This document shows, piece after piece, positions 44,939 to 52,348 of a DNA stretch of 64,000 nucleotides. Made by a program: the position numbers and the translations under genes. Positions within the stretch are counted from its first letter, which is position 1; the number at the start of each line of letters is the position of its first letter. Source of the stretch: JAJDFU01 sp964595955 (GTDB taxonomy: Bacteria > Bacteroidota > Bacteroidia > Chitinophagales > Saprospiraceae); contig CAZQSF010000002.1 of the NCBI GenBank assembly GCA_964595955.1, positions 1 through 64,000 of the forward strand. Direction: 5' to 3'. The notes below the pieces were generated by a model, which was not told the DNA's origin, searched no databases, and saw nothing but the letters and a program-made list of their open reading frames with translations.

Positions 44939-46558
44939 TTATTGATTTATTTCAGTTAGCGTATGAGAATGGCGTTCGTACATGTAGCGATCGGGAGAGA
45001 AGCTCATGGCCTGGGCGTTCTCCGCCATCAGATAATACTCCACATATTCCTTTCCGGCAGGAGGGGTGAGTACAATGCCGTACAGGTTGTCACCGGCTTC
45101 GCCATCCTTATTTTTCCCGTCGTCGTACATCAGGCTGCGCTTGAAAGCCGAGTCCGTGTCGAACCGGTAAAAGATGTACACCTGTCGGGGGGCAAAATCG
45201 ACCTGAGCCTGGATGGCAAATTCCTCGACCCGGTCCTTGGCAAAGCGCTCGCGACGGGTGACGCTGACCTCTTGTACAGATGGCGGCACAATGGCCAGCA
45301 AAGGATGGCTTTTGAGGTAGTCCGTCCGAGCTTCCATGAAACGAACCAATCCCGGGATCTTGGTCTTGCTCCCGATAACCTTTTCCAGGCTGTTTTCAAA
45401 ATCCTCCTGGGTGTAGTATGGGCTTTGCCCCTGGGTGGCTTCACTGCGGATCATCTGCTGTAAGGCTTCAGCGCGCGCCTTGTAGTTCCCACTCCGGAAT
45501 TGATCCTTGAGGATTGTGCGCATATGGGCCAGATAGCGCTTTTTGTGGGCTTCCTCTTGCAGAAGCTGGCTGATGAGCGGTTTATCCGGGTTATCGGCAT
45601 GCAAAAGGGGCGACAATTCTTGCAGGGCATTCATGCGCAGGTCGGACCCCTGACCGGTATTCTTGTAGCTGCCGAAAGCCAGGTTCATATCTGCGGGGCC
45701 CAGGTGAAAGGCTCCGCTTTTGGGCTCGTAAAAGAGGTAGTAATTCTCGCTGTACCGGCCGGTATAACTCTGCAGGCTGACCAGTACATTGTTGAAGGCC
45801 AGCATCCACAGGGCGAGATCTACATCCAGCATCTTTTCCACCTTCCCGTCCTTCCGGGCGAGCGCTTCCGTAAGGGCATCCAGGGCCTCCCAATCCTGAC
45901 CGAGTAAGGCAGTAAAGTTTCGTTTGAGGCAGGTGATGGAATTATCTGGCTGGAGGGTGCCGTAGATCTTGCTGCGGCATTCAGGGGAGGCTTTGCCTTC
46001 CTTGACCGGTGTAGCCCGAAAGAGACTTCCCCCGGCCGAGCCGAAGTTGCGCTGCAGAAACGCTTCTCCCAGGGGCTCCACGTTCACGAAAGGGCCGATA
46101 AAATTGCCGTTGATATACACTCGGGCGTAGTTGGCCAAAGGAGCGGGCATGTAGTTGCGCGCGATCTCGTATCCCAGCACTTCCCGAACCATGCTGGGGT
46201 CGCGCAATGCGCTGGACAGATGGAGGCGGCGATACCCCTCGTAATTGGCGCCTTCCTCACCGTAATCCAGGCTAAGGTCCATGCTGCTGCGCGCCTGACC
46301 GGGACTGTGCGAGCGACCGTCCCGAAAACGCAGGGCAGCGCCGGAAAAGGAACGACCATTAATGAGCACTCGGCTGGCGGGGTGGAGGTCATCACCGTTA
46401 AAACGCAGTGAATCAAGGATATACTGCCAGTTGCTTTCAGAAAAGGTTATGCGTACCTCCTGAATTTTATCCGTTTGAAACAGGGAGGGGACGTCTTGTG
46501 CAGAGGCGGCGAAGGCGAGGCCAAGCACAACGAGAAGCGAAGAAAAAAAGCCGCGCAT
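44939..46558 (-). CDS. CotH kinase-like secreted protein (copy 2)
   Basis: 539 residues. A signal peptide ends in AFAASAQ; there is no lipobox. The body is the same CotH family as the next gene: GAALRFRDGRSHS, RLHLSSALRDPSMVREVLGYEI, ANYARVYINGNFIGPFVN, LWMLAFNNVLVSLQSY and ADMNLAFGSY. Here the W before the DMN motif is A and the middle is more diverged than in copy 1. The pair looks like an old duplication with different anchoring: one lipid-anchored, one soluble. It heads the leftward cluster through sbcC. TATACTTG at 46601-46594 on the minus strand, one base off a -7 box, is the nearest promoter-like site. Confidence 0.85.
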   Translation of the reverse strand: MRGFFSSLLVVLGLAFAASAQDVPSLFQTDKIQEVRITFSESNWQYILDSLRFNGDDLHPASRVLINGRSFSGAALRFRDGRSHSPGQARSSMDLSLDYGEEGANYEGYRRLHLSSALRDPSMVREVLGYEIARNYMPAPLANYARVYINGNFIGPFVNVEPLGEAFLQRNFGSAGGSLFRATPVKEGKASPECRSKIYGTLQPDNSITCLKRNFTALLGQDWEALDALTEALARKDGKVEKMLDVDLALWMLAFNNVLVSLQSYTGRYSENYYLFYEPKSGAFHLGPADMNLAFGSYKNTGQGSDLRMNALQELSPLLHADNPDKPLISQLLQEEAHKKRYLAHMRTILKDQFRSGNYKARAEALQQMIRSEATQGQSPYYTQEDFENSLEKVIGSKTKIPGLVRFMEARTDYLKSHPLLAIVPPSVQEVSVTRRERFAKDRVEEFAIQAQVDFAPRQVYIFYRFDTDSAFKRSLMYDDGKNKDGEAGDNLYGIVLTPPAGKEYVEYYLMAENAQAMSFSPDRYMYERHSHTLTEINQ

Positions 46559-46646
46559 AGATTCTAGGGATATAGCTAGGTGAAAGATCGATGCAAGTAT
46601 AAGAAATTGTACCCACTCTTAAATCGCAGCCTTAGGGAGCGGGCCG

Positions 46647-46868
46647 TCAGAGCAATGCCCGGAGGTGCAGAAAGATATTCAACCCGAAGACGGCCATGAG
46701 CGCGAGTGCCAAAACCCGCAACCAGCGTTGGTTTCGCAGGCGAAAGCGCTCGGCCTCCTGAGCCCGGCGCCGGGTGGGCAGTTTCACTTTGCCCAAAGCA
46801 TAGAGGTAGAGGTACACGCCCAAGGCCAAAAAAACAATTTCGAACAGCAAACCGATCCATTCAATCAT
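46647..46868 (-). CDS. Small two-helix membrane protein, unknown
   Basis: 73 residues from the ATG at 46868. Two hydrophobic segments: 4-22 (WIGLLFEIVFLALGVYLYL) and about 52-70 (LRVLALALMAVFGLNIFLH), joined by a basic, glutamate-rich loop (RRRAQEAERFRLRNQRW). No family recognised. Its start lies 8 bp inside the asparaginase-like gene, so the two are probably translated together. The sequence keeps clear reading-frame structure and hydrophobic ends, which favours a real protein rather than chance. Confidence 0.62.
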   Translation of the reverse strand: MIEWIGLLFEIVFLALGVYLYLYALGKVKLPTRRRAQEAERFRLRNQRWLRVLALALMAVFGLNIFLHLRALL

Positions 46869-47370
46869 CTGAACGCTTCTCTTTGATTTCTTCAAAGTTA
46901 CCGGTTTGGCGATTCTTTTTCACCCGGTCCCAGTGAAAGTACTGGCCGTTCATGGCAATATATACGCCGGGTGGCAGCACCTGGGCAAAAGCCAGGCCTG
47001 CTCCCATATTGAAAAAGCCGTCGGAAGAGTTGCCGAAGGCATAGGGAATCATGGCTCCGGTCAGCACGATGGTCTTTGTTCCCAGGCCCTGCTCAGCCAG
47101 GTAGGTAGCGGTCTCCACCATGCGATCGGTACCATGTGTGATCAGAATTCGATCAAAGGGAGTTCGGCGACAATTGTGCGCAATGATGGCCCAATCGGCT
47201 TCCGTCATTTCCAGGCTGTCTACCATCATAAGGGTCTTAAAATCGATGTCCAGGGTACAGCGCCCCCGGTTGAGCATGTCCGGCAGATGGGTATCCTTGA
47301 AGTAGAGCTTGCCTGTGATGTAATTGTACTCTTTGTCAAAGGTGCCGCCCGTGATAAAGACCTGGATCAT
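46861..47370 (-). CDS. Short asparaginase-like protein (N-terminal domain only)
   Basis: 169 residues covering only the N-terminal domain of L-asparaginases (about 330 residues usual). The nucleophile-type FITGGTFDKEYN (Thr in the GGT) and the second Thr-Asp motif ITHGTDRM are present, as is IVLTGAMIP. The C-terminal domain is absent, and no remnant is seen downstream in other frames. Similar stand-alone domains occur in Bacteroidota, so it may be a natural short family. Activity is uncertain because the active site of full asparaginases includes residues from a neighbouring C-domain. A membrane protein gene overlaps its end by 8 bp. Confidence 0.82.
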   Translation of the reverse strand: MIQVFITGGTFDKEYNYITGKLYFKDTHLPDMLNRGRCTLDIDFKTLMMVDSLEMTEADWAIIAHNCRRTPFDRILITHGTDRMVETATYLAEQGLGTKTIVLTGAMIPYAFGNSSDGFFNMGAGLAFAQVLPPGVYIAMNGQYFHWDRVKKNRQTGNFEEIKEKRSDD

Positions 47371-47420
47371 GGTGCATGAATTTGGAACGCAAGTTTAAGG
47401 TAAAATCGGGGCGAAAAGGG

Positions 47421-47455
47421 AACCGCCCTTCAAGCCGTCGGCTCGAAGGGCGGTT
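47421..47455 (-). terminator. Intrinsic terminator after the M16 gene pair
   Basis: An 11-bp perfect stem (47421-47431 with 47445-47455) has a further inner stem in the loop. On the minus strand it is followed by CCCTTTTCG, a short U-tract, and preceded by an A-tract. It sits 26 bp after the stop of the M16 gene at 47481. Confidence 0.8.
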
Positions 47456-47480
47456 AAAAAAACGATGGCGGCCTTTCGAT

Positions 47481-49553
47481 TTATTCTACCGCGAAGGTGT
47501 CATCCGGAATGCCGGCATTGACCTTTACCTCCTCTACCTTGAGTTCGATCGGGAAAGGGGCGGCGCCACTCGTTTTCAGCGTAAAGGGCACCTTGATCCC
47601 CTCAATCTCCTTGTAGTCGCTGTAATCGTTGGTAATGACCTGACTCTCTTGTTCGATGACCGTGCGAAGCTTGAGGCTGGTTTGTGTATCGTAGTATTCG
47701 GTCGTCTTTCCGCCGTCCTCATCGGTGAGCAACAGCTTGTAAGCTTTTTTGCCGTTCACCTCCTCCGTGCCTTTCAGTTCCATGGTATATCGATCGGCAT
47801 ACTGCAAGGCGCTGAACATAACGGCCTGCTTGCGAATATCTTCGACCTCCTCCCCTTCGAGCACCTGAGACTGCCCCATTTGGCTGGTCTTGGCCTTGGT
47901 GCCGTCGAAAACGGTTTCCTGCATGGGGTTGCCGTTCATACTCATCACCATGGCCATTTTATCCGGAGCTTTTTGCTTCATCTCCATGCGCATGCTCATG
48001 CCCTGGACTTCCGTCGTCATGATGGTGGTCATGTCTTCGACAGACTTGAGCTTGGCTTCGCCTCCGATCGCATTGATGTAGTCTTCCACCACTTTGTCGG
48101 CCGTAAGGTCGGCAGGTAGGTCCCCTTCGCTCTTCTCGATAGGTTTGCCGAAAGGGGAATAGAATGCCAGTTGCCCGTCAGCATCAAAAGGCTTGAGTTT
48201 TTCAGCTACCTCGTCTTCGTTGCCTACCACCAGGATATGGCAATTGTCGGGTGTGAGGTACTTTTGGGCCATGGCCTGCACATCGGCCGCCGATACCGAT
48301 TCCAGCTTCTTCAGGTAGTTGGGATAATAGCCCTCCGGCAAGTCGTATCGGGCGGTGTTAAGGGCAAAGCGAGCAATGGTCTGCGGACTTTCCAGCGAGC
48401 GGGCAAAGCTCCCATAGATTACGTTTTTCACCAGTTGCAATTCGTCTTCCGGCATGGGTTCCCGGCGCATCGCCTCCATTTCGGCCAGAAATTCGGTGAG
48501 CGCACTGTCGGTCACCTCATTCCGCACACTCCCCCCGGCACTAAACGAGCCCACGTATCGATCGGGCGACAGCGAGGATCGCACGCCATAGGAATAGCCT
48601 TTGTCTTCGCGGATATTATTGTTGAGCCGGCTGCTGAAATAGCCGCCGAATGCCGTATTCATCACATTGGCCTTGATCACGTCCGGATGCCCGTAGGGCA
48701 GTTCGACCGGATAGGTGAGATTGATTACCGACTGCACCGCCCCGGTCTTGTTGACGAAGTCGACATGGCGCTTTCCCGGTTTGTCCGGATCGGGAAAGGA
48801 TTCCTTGGGGACTTCGGCTTTTTCCCAGTCCCCAAAGTACTTTTTGGCAATCTGGCGAGCGTTCTGGGGCTTGATATCCCCCACAATGACGAGGTAAGAA
48901 ATATTGGGCCGGAAATAGGTGTCGTAGTATCCCTTACACTTATCCAGCGTAATGTTCCCGACGGTTTCTTCCGTCGTCACATTGCCATAGGGGTGCTCGC
49001 GGCCATAGCACAGCACATCGGAAACCGTGCTGGCAATGGCATTGGGGTCTTCCTTGGCCTGTGCCAAGGCGGAAAGCGTCTGTTTTTTGAGCTTGTCGAA
49101 CTCTTCGGCCGGAAAGGCCGGTTCGAACAAGACCTCCTGTGCGATCTCCAAAAGTTCATCCAGGTGTTTGGTAAGGCTGGAAGCAAAGAGTCCGTTGGCA
49201 CTGGTGCTCAGGGAAGCACCGATGAAGTCGACCGCCTCATCGATCTCCGCTTTGCTGCGCTTGGTCGTGCCTTTGCTCAGCAGTTCGCCAGCCATTTGCG
49301 AAAGCCCCGCTTCGTCTCCTTCCATAAGGGGGGGAACATCCACAAAAACCTGTACGGATACCTGGGGCAATTTGTGGTTTTCTACCACGATGACCTTCAG
49401 GCCGTTCTCCAGCTCGAATTCGTCGTACGTTCCGAACTCAATAGCACGAGCTTTGCCGGGTTCGGGCGGCTTCGCCCGGAAATCTTCCTGGGCCAGCAGG
49501 GATGCAGGAATTTGCAGCAGGAAACAAAGCAGCAAAAAGAGATGGGATCTCAT
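47481..49553 (-). CDS. M16 peptidase family, non-catalytic subunit with C-terminal extension
   Basis: 690 residues; a signal peptide ends in SLLAQ. Residues 40-460 show the M16 fold, but the zinc motif HxxEH is absent: the place reads LSQMAGELL. The substrate-binding half is well kept: AFGGYFSSRLNNNIREDKGYSYGV. About 200 extra residues at the C-terminus (DKVVEDYINAIGGEAKLKSV onward, with GIPDDTFAVE at the end) look like an LolA/outer-membrane lipoprotein-sorting-like beta domain. It pairs with the active M16 gene 64 bp upstream; such pairs form heterodimers in other bacteria, one subunit cutting and the other holding peptide. Expected location is the periplasm. Confidence 0.9.
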   Translation of the reverse strand: MRSHLFLLLCFLLQIPASLLAQEDFRAKPPEPGKARAIEFGTYDEFELENGLKVIVVENHKLPQVSVQVFVDVPPLMEGDEAGLSQMAGELLSKGTTKRSKAEIDEAVDFIGASLSTSANGLFASSLTKHLDELLEIAQEVLFEPAFPAEEFDKLKKQTLSALAQAKEDPNAIASTVSDVLCYGREHPYGNVTTEETVGNITLDKCKGYYDTYFRPNISYLVIVGDIKPQNARQIAKKYFGDWEKAEVPKESFPDPDKPGKRHVDFVNKTGAVQSVINLTYPVELPYGHPDVIKANVMNTAFGGYFSSRLNNNIREDKGYSYGVRSSLSPDRYVGSFSAGGSVRNEVTDSALTEFLAEMEAMRREPMPEDELQLVKNVIYGSFARSLESPQTIARFALNTARYDLPEGYYPNYLKKLESVSAADVQAMAQKYLTPDNCHILVVGNEDEVAEKLKPFDADGQLAFYSPFGKPIEKSEGDLPADLTADKVVEDYINAIGGEAKLKSVEDMTTIMTTEVQGMSMRMEMKQKAPDKMAMVMSMNGNPMQETVFDGTKAKTSQMGQSQVLEGEEVEDIRKQAVMFSALQYADRYTMELKGTEEVNGKKAYKLLLTDEDGGKTTEYYDTQTSLKLRTVIEQESQVITNDYSDYKEIEGIKVPFTLKTSGAAPFPIELKVEEVKVNAGIPDDTFAVE

Positions 49554-49617
49554 AGGACAGGTTTAGTTTTTTTTTGCCAAAGGCAGTTCAAAAGAAAAGG
49601 AAAAGCCGTAGGCATAC

Positions 49618-50937
49618 CTAGGGCTGACTGGGTTTGGGCAGGTAGTAGAGTACGACCCGGTTGGCGGGATCAAAGTACTTGCGAGCTGCCCGGCGAATAT
49701 CCTCACGACTAACCGCCATGTAGCGGTCGATCTCTTTGTTGATCAAATTGGCATCGCCGAAATACATCTCGTAATTGGCCAGACTTTCGGCAACCCCCAA
49801 AACCCGGGAATTTTCGGTAACGAAGTCGGCCTCGATTTGGTTGCGAAGCTTCTGAAACTCCCGTTCGGAGATTAGGGTCTCCTGAACCTTCTGGATCTCG
49901 GCATCCATGGCCGTCTCCAGCGCCTTGGGCTCTACCCCCATATTTGCGATACCGAAAGCGATGGAAAGGCCGGGGTCTTCCATGGAGAGCGGAAAGTTGC
50001 CTACGAACAGGGCTTTCTGTTGCTCATCGACCAGGGATTTGTATAGGCGAGAACTCTCCCCCTGGGAGAGCAGGGTGCTCAACATGTTCACCGCATAGTA
50101 ATCGTCCGTACCCTGAGCCGGTATGCGATAGGCCTGAATAACAGCAGGCAGTTGAATGTTGTCGAAGACCGTATCGCGAATTTCACCCGTCAGTTCAGGC
50201 TCCACGATTTGCGGCCGGTATATATCTGTCTTGCCTTCGGGGATGCTGCCGAAATATTTTTCGACCATGGCCTTTGTCTCCTTCATGTCAATATCTCCGG
50301 CAATGGACAGGATGGCGTTGTTGGGCACATAGAAGGTCTCGTAGAAATTGACGTAATCCTCCTCCGTAGCCGCATTGAGGTGCTCCATGTAGCCGATTAT
50401 GGGCCAGCGATAGGGATGCTCTGCATAAGCGCGCTTGAAAACTTCCTCCAATATGGATCCGTAAGGCTGGTTGTCAATGCGCTGCCGGCGCTCCTCCTTG
50501 ACCACTTCGCGCTGGGTCTCGATGCCCTTGTCTTCCACCTTGGCGTGCAACATGCGCTCGGACTCCAGCCACAAGCCCATTTCCAGCTGGTTGGAAGGCA
50601 GCACCTCGTAGTAGAAGGTGCGGTCCCAGGTGGTGTTGGCATTTAAGGTGCCTCCCGAGCGTTGAACGTACTGATCGAATTCTCCCCGGCCGATATTCTC
50701 CGACCCTTCAAAGAGCAGGTGCTCGAAAAAGTGTGCAAAGCCCGTTCGATCCGGCTTTTCATTTTTTGATCCTACGTGGTACATTACGCTCACAGCCACG
50801 ATAGGCGTGGCTTTGTCTTGGTGAAGAATCACCTTGAGCCCGTTGTCCAGCTCGTATTTTTCATAGCTGATATCCCGTTTTTGGGCGAAAGCCGACAGGG
50901 AAAACGCGGCAAAAAGAAAGACGAGAAAATATTTCAT
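49618..50937 (-). CDS. M16 zinc metallopeptidase, catalytic subunit
   Basis: 439 residues. A signal peptide ends in SAFAQ. The inverted zinc motif HFFEH lies near residue 70 (in TGFAHFFEHLLFEGSE), with the downstream Glu within KEERRQRIDN. The rest is the two-domain M16B fold, including the LSTLLSQGESSRLYKSLV segment. The enzyme should degrade peptides in the periplasm. It sits directly before an inactive M16 subunit gene on the same strand. Together they look like a heterodimeric M16B peptidase. There is no link to PQQ or mitochondrial-processing peptidase roles. Confidence 0.93.
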   Translation of the reverse strand: MKYFLVFLFAAFSLSAFAQKRDISYEKYELDNGLKVILHQDKATPIVAVSVMYHVGSKNEKPDRTGFAHFFEHLLFEGSENIGRGEFDQYVQRSGGTLNANTTWDRTFYYEVLPSNQLEMGLWLESERMLHAKVEDKGIETQREVVKEERRQRIDNQPYGSILEEVFKRAYAEHPYRWPIIGYMEHLNAATEEDYVNFYETFYVPNNAILSIAGDIDMKETKAMVEKYFGSIPEGKTDIYRPQIVEPELTGEIRDTVFDNIQLPAVIQAYRIPAQGTDDYYAVNMLSTLLSQGESSRLYKSLVDEQQKALFVGNFPLSMEDPGLSIAFGIANMGVEPKALETAMDAEIQKVQETLISEREFQKLRNQIEADFVTENSRVLGVAESLANYEMYFGDANLINKEIDRYMAVSREDIRRAARKYFDPANRVVLYYLPKPSQP

Positions 50938-51188
50938 GTTGGTCGAGTTTTACAATCAGCAGGAAAAGTAAAGAAAAATAGTGTGTGCGGATACCCTCTT
51001 CGACCAGCAAAGGCATTTCCCGGTCAAAAGATGCTACGCACCCTAACGAACAGTTTATTCCCAGGCAGGTTTGCGAACGGAAAATCGGAATAGGTTGCTG
51101 TGAGGCGTGGACCAGGGAGAGGTGTGCCCATGCCCGACCCGGTCGAGAGGGCACCCAAGCGGATAAGAGCTACCTGAAGATGGGGCCC

Positions 51189-51659
51189 TTACACCACTTT
51201 GTCAGCACAATAGGAGCTGGCAAAGGCATCGGGCTTCGCCTTGAACACAAAGCCCATACCCAGAATGTAGCCCATAGCTTCCTTGAGCGCCAGATTGGAT
51301 TGAAAATGCGGATCCGTGTTGATATCGGCGTGCACTTCCAGCTCCACGTTGTACTTGTCCAGCAAATCGCACAGCATGTAAGCGATCTCCACCGATTTGG
51401 AGACCTCCAGGATCATGCGCTCCCGAATGCTCATCTTTTTCACCATTTTGGTGTTGTTGATGAACATAAAGCCGCCCTTCTTTTCCCTTAAAAAAACGAT
51501 GACCGTGGCGAATTCGACCACGGCCCCGCGTACCTGAGAGTCAGATCCGATGCACACCTTGATCCGGTGGCCCCGGCCTAACTCCTCAATGAGGGTGCGC
51601 TCGACGGCTTCTTTGATGGGTAATTCGATTCGCTGGCCGTTTAATCTTCGCCAGTTCAT
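51189..51659 (-). CDS. YkuK-family (DUF458) RNase H-like protein
   Basis: 156 residues. KVCIGSDSQV (about 34-43), IVFLREKKGGFMF and EVHADINTDP are the conserved stretches of DUF458/YkuK, a family with a predicted RNase H-like fold. The Asp residues in these strands are the likely metal-binding site. Function in any bacterium is poorly known. The gene has its own promoter and a hairpin in the leader (51687-51717). No partner gene is next to it: the gap to the M16 gene on the same strand is 251 bp with no gene seen in it. Confidence 0.85.
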   Translation of the reverse strand: MNWRRLNGQRIELPIKEAVERTLIEELGRGHRIKVCIGSDSQVRGAVVEFATVIVFLREKKGGFMFINNTKMVKKMSIRERMILEVSKSVEIAYMLCDLLDKYNVELEVHADINTDPHFQSNLALKEAMGYILGMGFVFKAKPDAFASSYCADKVV

Positions 51660-51686
51660 AGGTCATTGGGTTAGTCCTGCACTAAA

Positions 51687-51717
51687 AATAGAGAATGAAG
51701 GAACCAAATTCTCTATT
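51687..51717 (-). promoter_or_regulatory. Perfect hairpin in the ykuK-like gene leader
   Basis: AATAGAGAAT-N11-ATTCTCTATT, a perfect 10-bp dyad starting 28 bp upstream of the start codon and downstream of the predicted transcription start near 51729. It would form a stem-loop in the 5' leader, or act as a repressor-binding site in DNA. There is no U-tract after it. Confidence 0.55.
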
Positions 51718-51734
51718 GGCAAAGACAAATAAAA

Positions 51735-51766
51735 CAAAATTAACCGTGGATTAACAAGCATTACAA
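51735..51766 (-). promoter_or_regulatory. Promoter for the ykuK-like gene
   Basis: On the minus strand TTG (51766-51764) is followed after 21 bp by TAATTTTG (51742-51735), an exact TAnnTTTG box. Spacing and both elements fit the Bacteroidota housekeeping promoter, the best match in the window. Confidence 0.65.
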
Positions 51767-51898
51767 CTCCCGTACCTAGCCAAAAGTTCCCGCCGGGTAC
51801 ATTCTCTTTGAATGCCCCCCCGGATCGTAAGCATCTTGTTGAGCTGATGGGCGGATTAAACGCCACTCACTTATCTTGTACCCAAGACCTGTGCAGCT

Positions 51899-52348
51899 AT
51901 GAACTATTCGGATTTCTTTCTCTACGGCAGCCTGCTCAGTGGCTATCCCAGCGACCTCAGTCAGGACCTTCACCGCCGTGGTTGCGCCTTGGGCCGGAGC
52001 CGAGTCCATGGATTTCTCATCGATCTGGGGCAATTCCCCGCCCTGGTTTACCGACCGGGTTCTCGTACCTGGGTAGAGGGCGAGCTGGTCCGCCTACCAA
52101 ACGAGGGGGAACTCATGGATTTCCTCGATGCCTACGAAGGATACGATCCTCGCCGGCCCGCCTGCGAAAACCTTTATCTGCGTCAACGGCTTCCCTTAAA
52201 ATGGGCTGCAAATCCTAGCCTGAAGTGGGCCTGGAGCTACGTTTTTCACGGTCCCTCCTCCAATTATCCGACCATACCCGAATCGTTCTATCTCGATTAC
52301 TTTTGGAAACATGAAGCTCATCAACAGTTTGCGCGCCACCCCCATTAA
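51899..52348 (+). CDS. AIG2-like gamma-glutamylcyclotransferase family protein
   Basis: 149 residues. FFLYGSLLSG (6-15) holds the substrate-binding YGSL loop and Glu80 in FLDAYEGYDP is the expected catalytic base of the GGCT/AIG2 family. Members act on gamma-glutamyl amines or serve as cyclotransferases releasing 5-oxoproline; the exact substrate is open. The ATG at 51899 gives the motif at the usual distance. Its last 38 bp overlap the start of the YyaL-like gene in another frame, an unusually long overlap for two real genes, which suggests coupling. Confidence 0.85.
   Translation: MNYSDFFLYGSLLSGYPSDLSQDLHRRGCALGRSRVHGFLIDLGQFPALVYRPGSRTWVEGELVRLPNEGELMDFLDAYEGYDPRRPACENLYLRQRLPLKWAANPSLKWAWSYVFHGPSSNYPTIPESFYLDYFWKHEAHQQFARHPH

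Noticed and set aside
46647..47370. Frameshift explaining the short asparaginase
   Set aside because: No C-terminal asparaginase domain is found downstream in any frame; the small membrane protein follows instead.
50938..51188. RNA gene between the M16 and ykuK-like genes
   Set aside because: No cloverleaf, T-loop motif or conserved RNA fold was recognised by eye.
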